A DNA stretch of 23,620 bases from a virus, in IMG/VR virus record IMGVR_UViG_3300032245_001447, positions 1 through 23,620 of that record; one strand, written 5' to 3'. This document shows positions 22,220 through 23,620 of this stretch, piece after piece. Within the stretch, counting starts at the first letter, position 1. Every line of letters starts with the position of its first letter. The notes under the pieces are model-generated. The model was not told the origin of the DNA and did not search any database. It worked only from the letters and a program-made list of their open reading frames with translations. A program made the translations under genes and the position numbers.

Positions 22220-22519
22220 TTATAGTAGTTTTGAGATCACTTCTTCAGCGTTCTTGAATCCGTATGCGGTTGGAGTTTTGCTGATGAGACTTACGTATTC
22301 GCTGAATACGATACTCTCGGCCGTGGGTTTGTCAAGTTGAGTGTAGGATCTGTTGATGTTGTCGCGTTGATTAAGAAGTGGCGTTAGCTTTTTCTGCAGA
22401 GCAAGCATCTTATCCTCCAGCTGTTGGCGTATCAAGACGTTCTTCTTGGTGGCTTTGTCCATTGCTTTCTTCAGGCGCAGGGATTCTTTGATTGTCTTCT
22501 GTTGTAGGGCTTTGTTCAT
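22220..22519 (-). CDS. Coiled-coil protein of unknown function; start uncertain (99 or 62 aa)
   Basis: From the ATG at 22519 the protein begins with a basic amphipathic helix (MNKALQQKTIKESLRLKKAM) and would overlap the upstream gene by 110 bases. An alternative ATG at 22408 lies just after that gene's stop with a well placed GGAGG and would give 62 residues starting MLALQKKLTPLLNQ. In the overlap the codon third positions are richer in G and C in this frame than in the upstream gene's frame, which favours the longer form, while the ribosome-binding site favours the shorter. No family is recognised. Confidence 0.5.
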   Translation of the reverse strand: MNKALQQKTIKESLRLKKAMDKATKKNVLIRQQLEDKMLALQKKLTPLLNQRDNINRSYTQLDKPTAESIVFSEYVSLISKTPTAYGFKNAEEVISKLL

Positions 22520-23093
22520 AGTTTAGGATGTTTCTTGTGTCTACGATTTTTAGTACTTCTTCGAGAGGGAAATAGCAGTTGATGTTGTTGAATGCGCCTT
22601 TGAGGGCGTCGTTGAGTTGGCGAGATTTATTAAGATAGACCTCTTCGCCCTGCGAAGTGATCGCGATGGCGACCTCGGTTGCCTTCTGTCTGTTGAAGAG
22701 CTTAGCTTTAGCGAGTGCATCACTGATCATCTCTACGCGGAGATCTTCCGCTTTCTTGCGGATGTAGGATATGTCAGAGGCAAGATGGTTTGCACGAAGG
22801 ATTCTGCGGCGTTCGTCGGAGAGGTTCCAATCGGTGCTGTCCCAGATGACAGAGTAAGAGAATCCGTCTTCGTTGATTCTCTGAATATGGAGATGCTCAC
22901 TTGCGCAGTGAGCCTTAACCCAGTCGGCTGTTTCATTTGTAGCAACAATCGCATGGGCAAGATTATTCCCGCCAGTTCGGCGGATGAAATGCCCTCGCTC
23001 TGCATCGACATGACAAGAGCACGATGGGAAGAGTAATCCCCAGAGTTCTTGCGGGGTGATTTCTTTTTGGTCGTCTTCATTTTGAGGAGGCAT
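22410..23093 (-). CDS. Protein of unknown function next to the sigma-54 gene (227 aa)
   Basis: The ATG at 23093 overlaps the end of the sigma-54 gene by 17 bases, so the two are translated together. The protein has an N-terminal part with a Cys pair (FPSCSCHVDAERGHF), a middle beta region (HIQRINEDGFSYSVIWDSTD), a helical stretch (ASDISYIRKKAEDLRVEMISDALAKAKLF) and a polar, probably disordered tail. I recognise no family. Coupling to sigma-54 makes a regulatory partner possible, but nothing in the sequence shows it. The last 110 bases overlap the next gene in another frame. Confidence 0.6.
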   Translation of the reverse strand: MPPQNEDDQKEITPQELWGLLFPSCSCHVDAERGHFIRRTGGNNLAHAIVATNETADWVKAHCASEHLHIQRINEDGFSYSVIWDSTDWNLSDERRRILRANHLASDISYIRKKAEDLRVEMISDALAKAKLFNRQKATEVAIAITSQGEEVYLNKSRQLNDALKGAFNNINCYFPLEEVLKIVDTRNILNYEQSPTTEDNQRIPAPEESNGQSHQEERLDTPTAGG

Positions 23094-23620
23094 AGACTTT
23101 CCTTAAGTGCGAGGGTTGAATACCTAGTTCTGCTCTGTATTTAGCGATTGTCCGGCGAGCGATTGTGTTCTTGAGGAGTGAGACAATATCCTCATCCGAG
23201 AGAGGGCGAGACTTATCTTCTCGTGAGATGATCTCTGCGATTTGATTTTTTATTGAGAGGTTACTTTGCATGGTGTTTTGTTCATGGTTTACGATAGCAC
23301 TGGTGAAGAAAAATCTTAGTTCATATGTCCCGCGCGGAGTAGAGATGTATTTGTTACAGACGGCGCGACTCACGGTGGTTTCGTGGATCTCACAGACCGT
23401 GGCGATCTGAGCCATCGTGAGAGGCTTGAGATCTTTGATCTGGCCGCTGCGGAAGAAGTCTTGTTGATAGTCTACGATCGCATTAGACACGCGGCCGAGG
23501 GTAGACTGGCGCTGCATGATAGATCGAATGAGGAACTTTCCCATCTTTACTTTCTCACGAACGAACTCACGCTCAGCGGGCTTGAGCTTGTGGAGATAGC
23601 TTAGAACGTGATCGTTGATC
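23077..23620 (-). CDS. rpoN: Sigma-54 (RpoN) homologue, C-terminal part (partial at right edge)
   Basis: The frame is open to the window edge, so at least 180 residues are seen and the true start lies outside. The order of segments is that of RpoN: LIRSIMQRQSTLGRVSNAIV, then YQQDFFRSG (core-binding region end), then LTMAQIATVCEIHETTVSRAVCNKY and STPRGTYELRFFF, the conserved HTH region. Next is KSRPLSDEDIVSLLKN, then the RpoN box ARRTIAKYRA (consensus ARRTVAKYRE), which reads the -24 element. The turn before the RpoN box is about three residues shorter than in my recollection of typical RpoN (where QGIxx is expected). Region I, which meets the activator, is outside the window. The gene is in the phage operon, 17 bases overlapping the next gene. 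Confidence 0.92.
   Translation of the reverse strand, partial: INDHVLSYLHKLKPAEREFVREKVKMGKFLIRSIMQRQSTLGRVSNAIVDYQQDFFRSGQIKDLKPLTMAQIATVCEIHETTVSRAVCNKYISTPRGTYELRFFFTSAIVNHEQNTMQSNLSIKNQIAEIISREDKSRPLSDEDIVSLLKNTIARRTIAKYRAELGIQPSHLRKVYASSK

Overview
The window looks like part of the genome of a tailed double-stranded DNA phage of a Gram-negative, probably proteobacterial, host. It has two convergent blocks: a short plus-strand virion block on the left (1-6770) and a long minus-strand replication/regulation block (6824-23620). They meet at a bidirectional hairpin terminator (6784-6816). The host assignment is inference, from podovirus-like ejected-protein genes and small proteobacterial-phage cassette genes.

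Left block: the 3' end of an unrecognised gene, then a terminator and a candidate sigma-54 promoter (396-410). Next come a 438-residue coiled-coil virion protein and a 1653-residue polyvalent protein carrying a HEIGH metallopeptidase motif and an ADP-ribosyltransferase-like domain ending in the characteristic IPLSERF...DIRY signature. Both are probably ejected or internal virion proteins.

Right block, in the direction of transcription (right to left): the C-terminal part of an RpoN/sigma-54 protein running off the window edge; two genes of unknown function; an SF2 helicase; a small HTH protein; a 60-residue protein; a minimal sigma-54 activator ATPase with GAFTGA; a four-gene cassette of small proteins with strong Shine-Dalgarno sites; an unknown gene; a pyrimidine-dimer glycosylase-like protein; a lysozyme-like exported enzyme; small genes including a NUMOD1-like protein; a Dps-like ferritin; a RecB/Cas4-like nuclease; a Sak4-like RecA-fold ATPase; a likely ssDNA-binding protein; a family A DNA polymerase split in two ORFs with an ATP-dependent DNA ligase between them; a DUF3987-type helicase; and a DUF6378-type protein.

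The main discovery is a possible self-contained sigma-54 transcription switch. The window encodes a sigma-54 homologue (23077-23620, partial) and a stand-alone GAFTGA AAA+ activator (18699-19538) that has no DNA-binding domain of its own, next to a separate HTH/coiled-coil protein (19714-20001). Sequences of the form TGGC-N8-AGC, which fit the GG-N10-GC core of sigma-54 promoters, lie in gene-free DNA before the virion genes (396-410), a small gene leading into the helicase (8729-8743), the ssDNA-binding gene (12757-12771) and the nuclease gene (14729-14743). A further close match (13897-13911) lies inside the nuclease gene, upstream of the RecA-like gene. I infer that the phage brings its own sigma factor and activator and places replication and virion genes under them. 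Other points of interest are the split polymerase with a degenerate uracil-glycosylase-like N-terminus, a Dps-like protein with conserved ferroxidase ligands, and two strongly structured intergenic RNAs.
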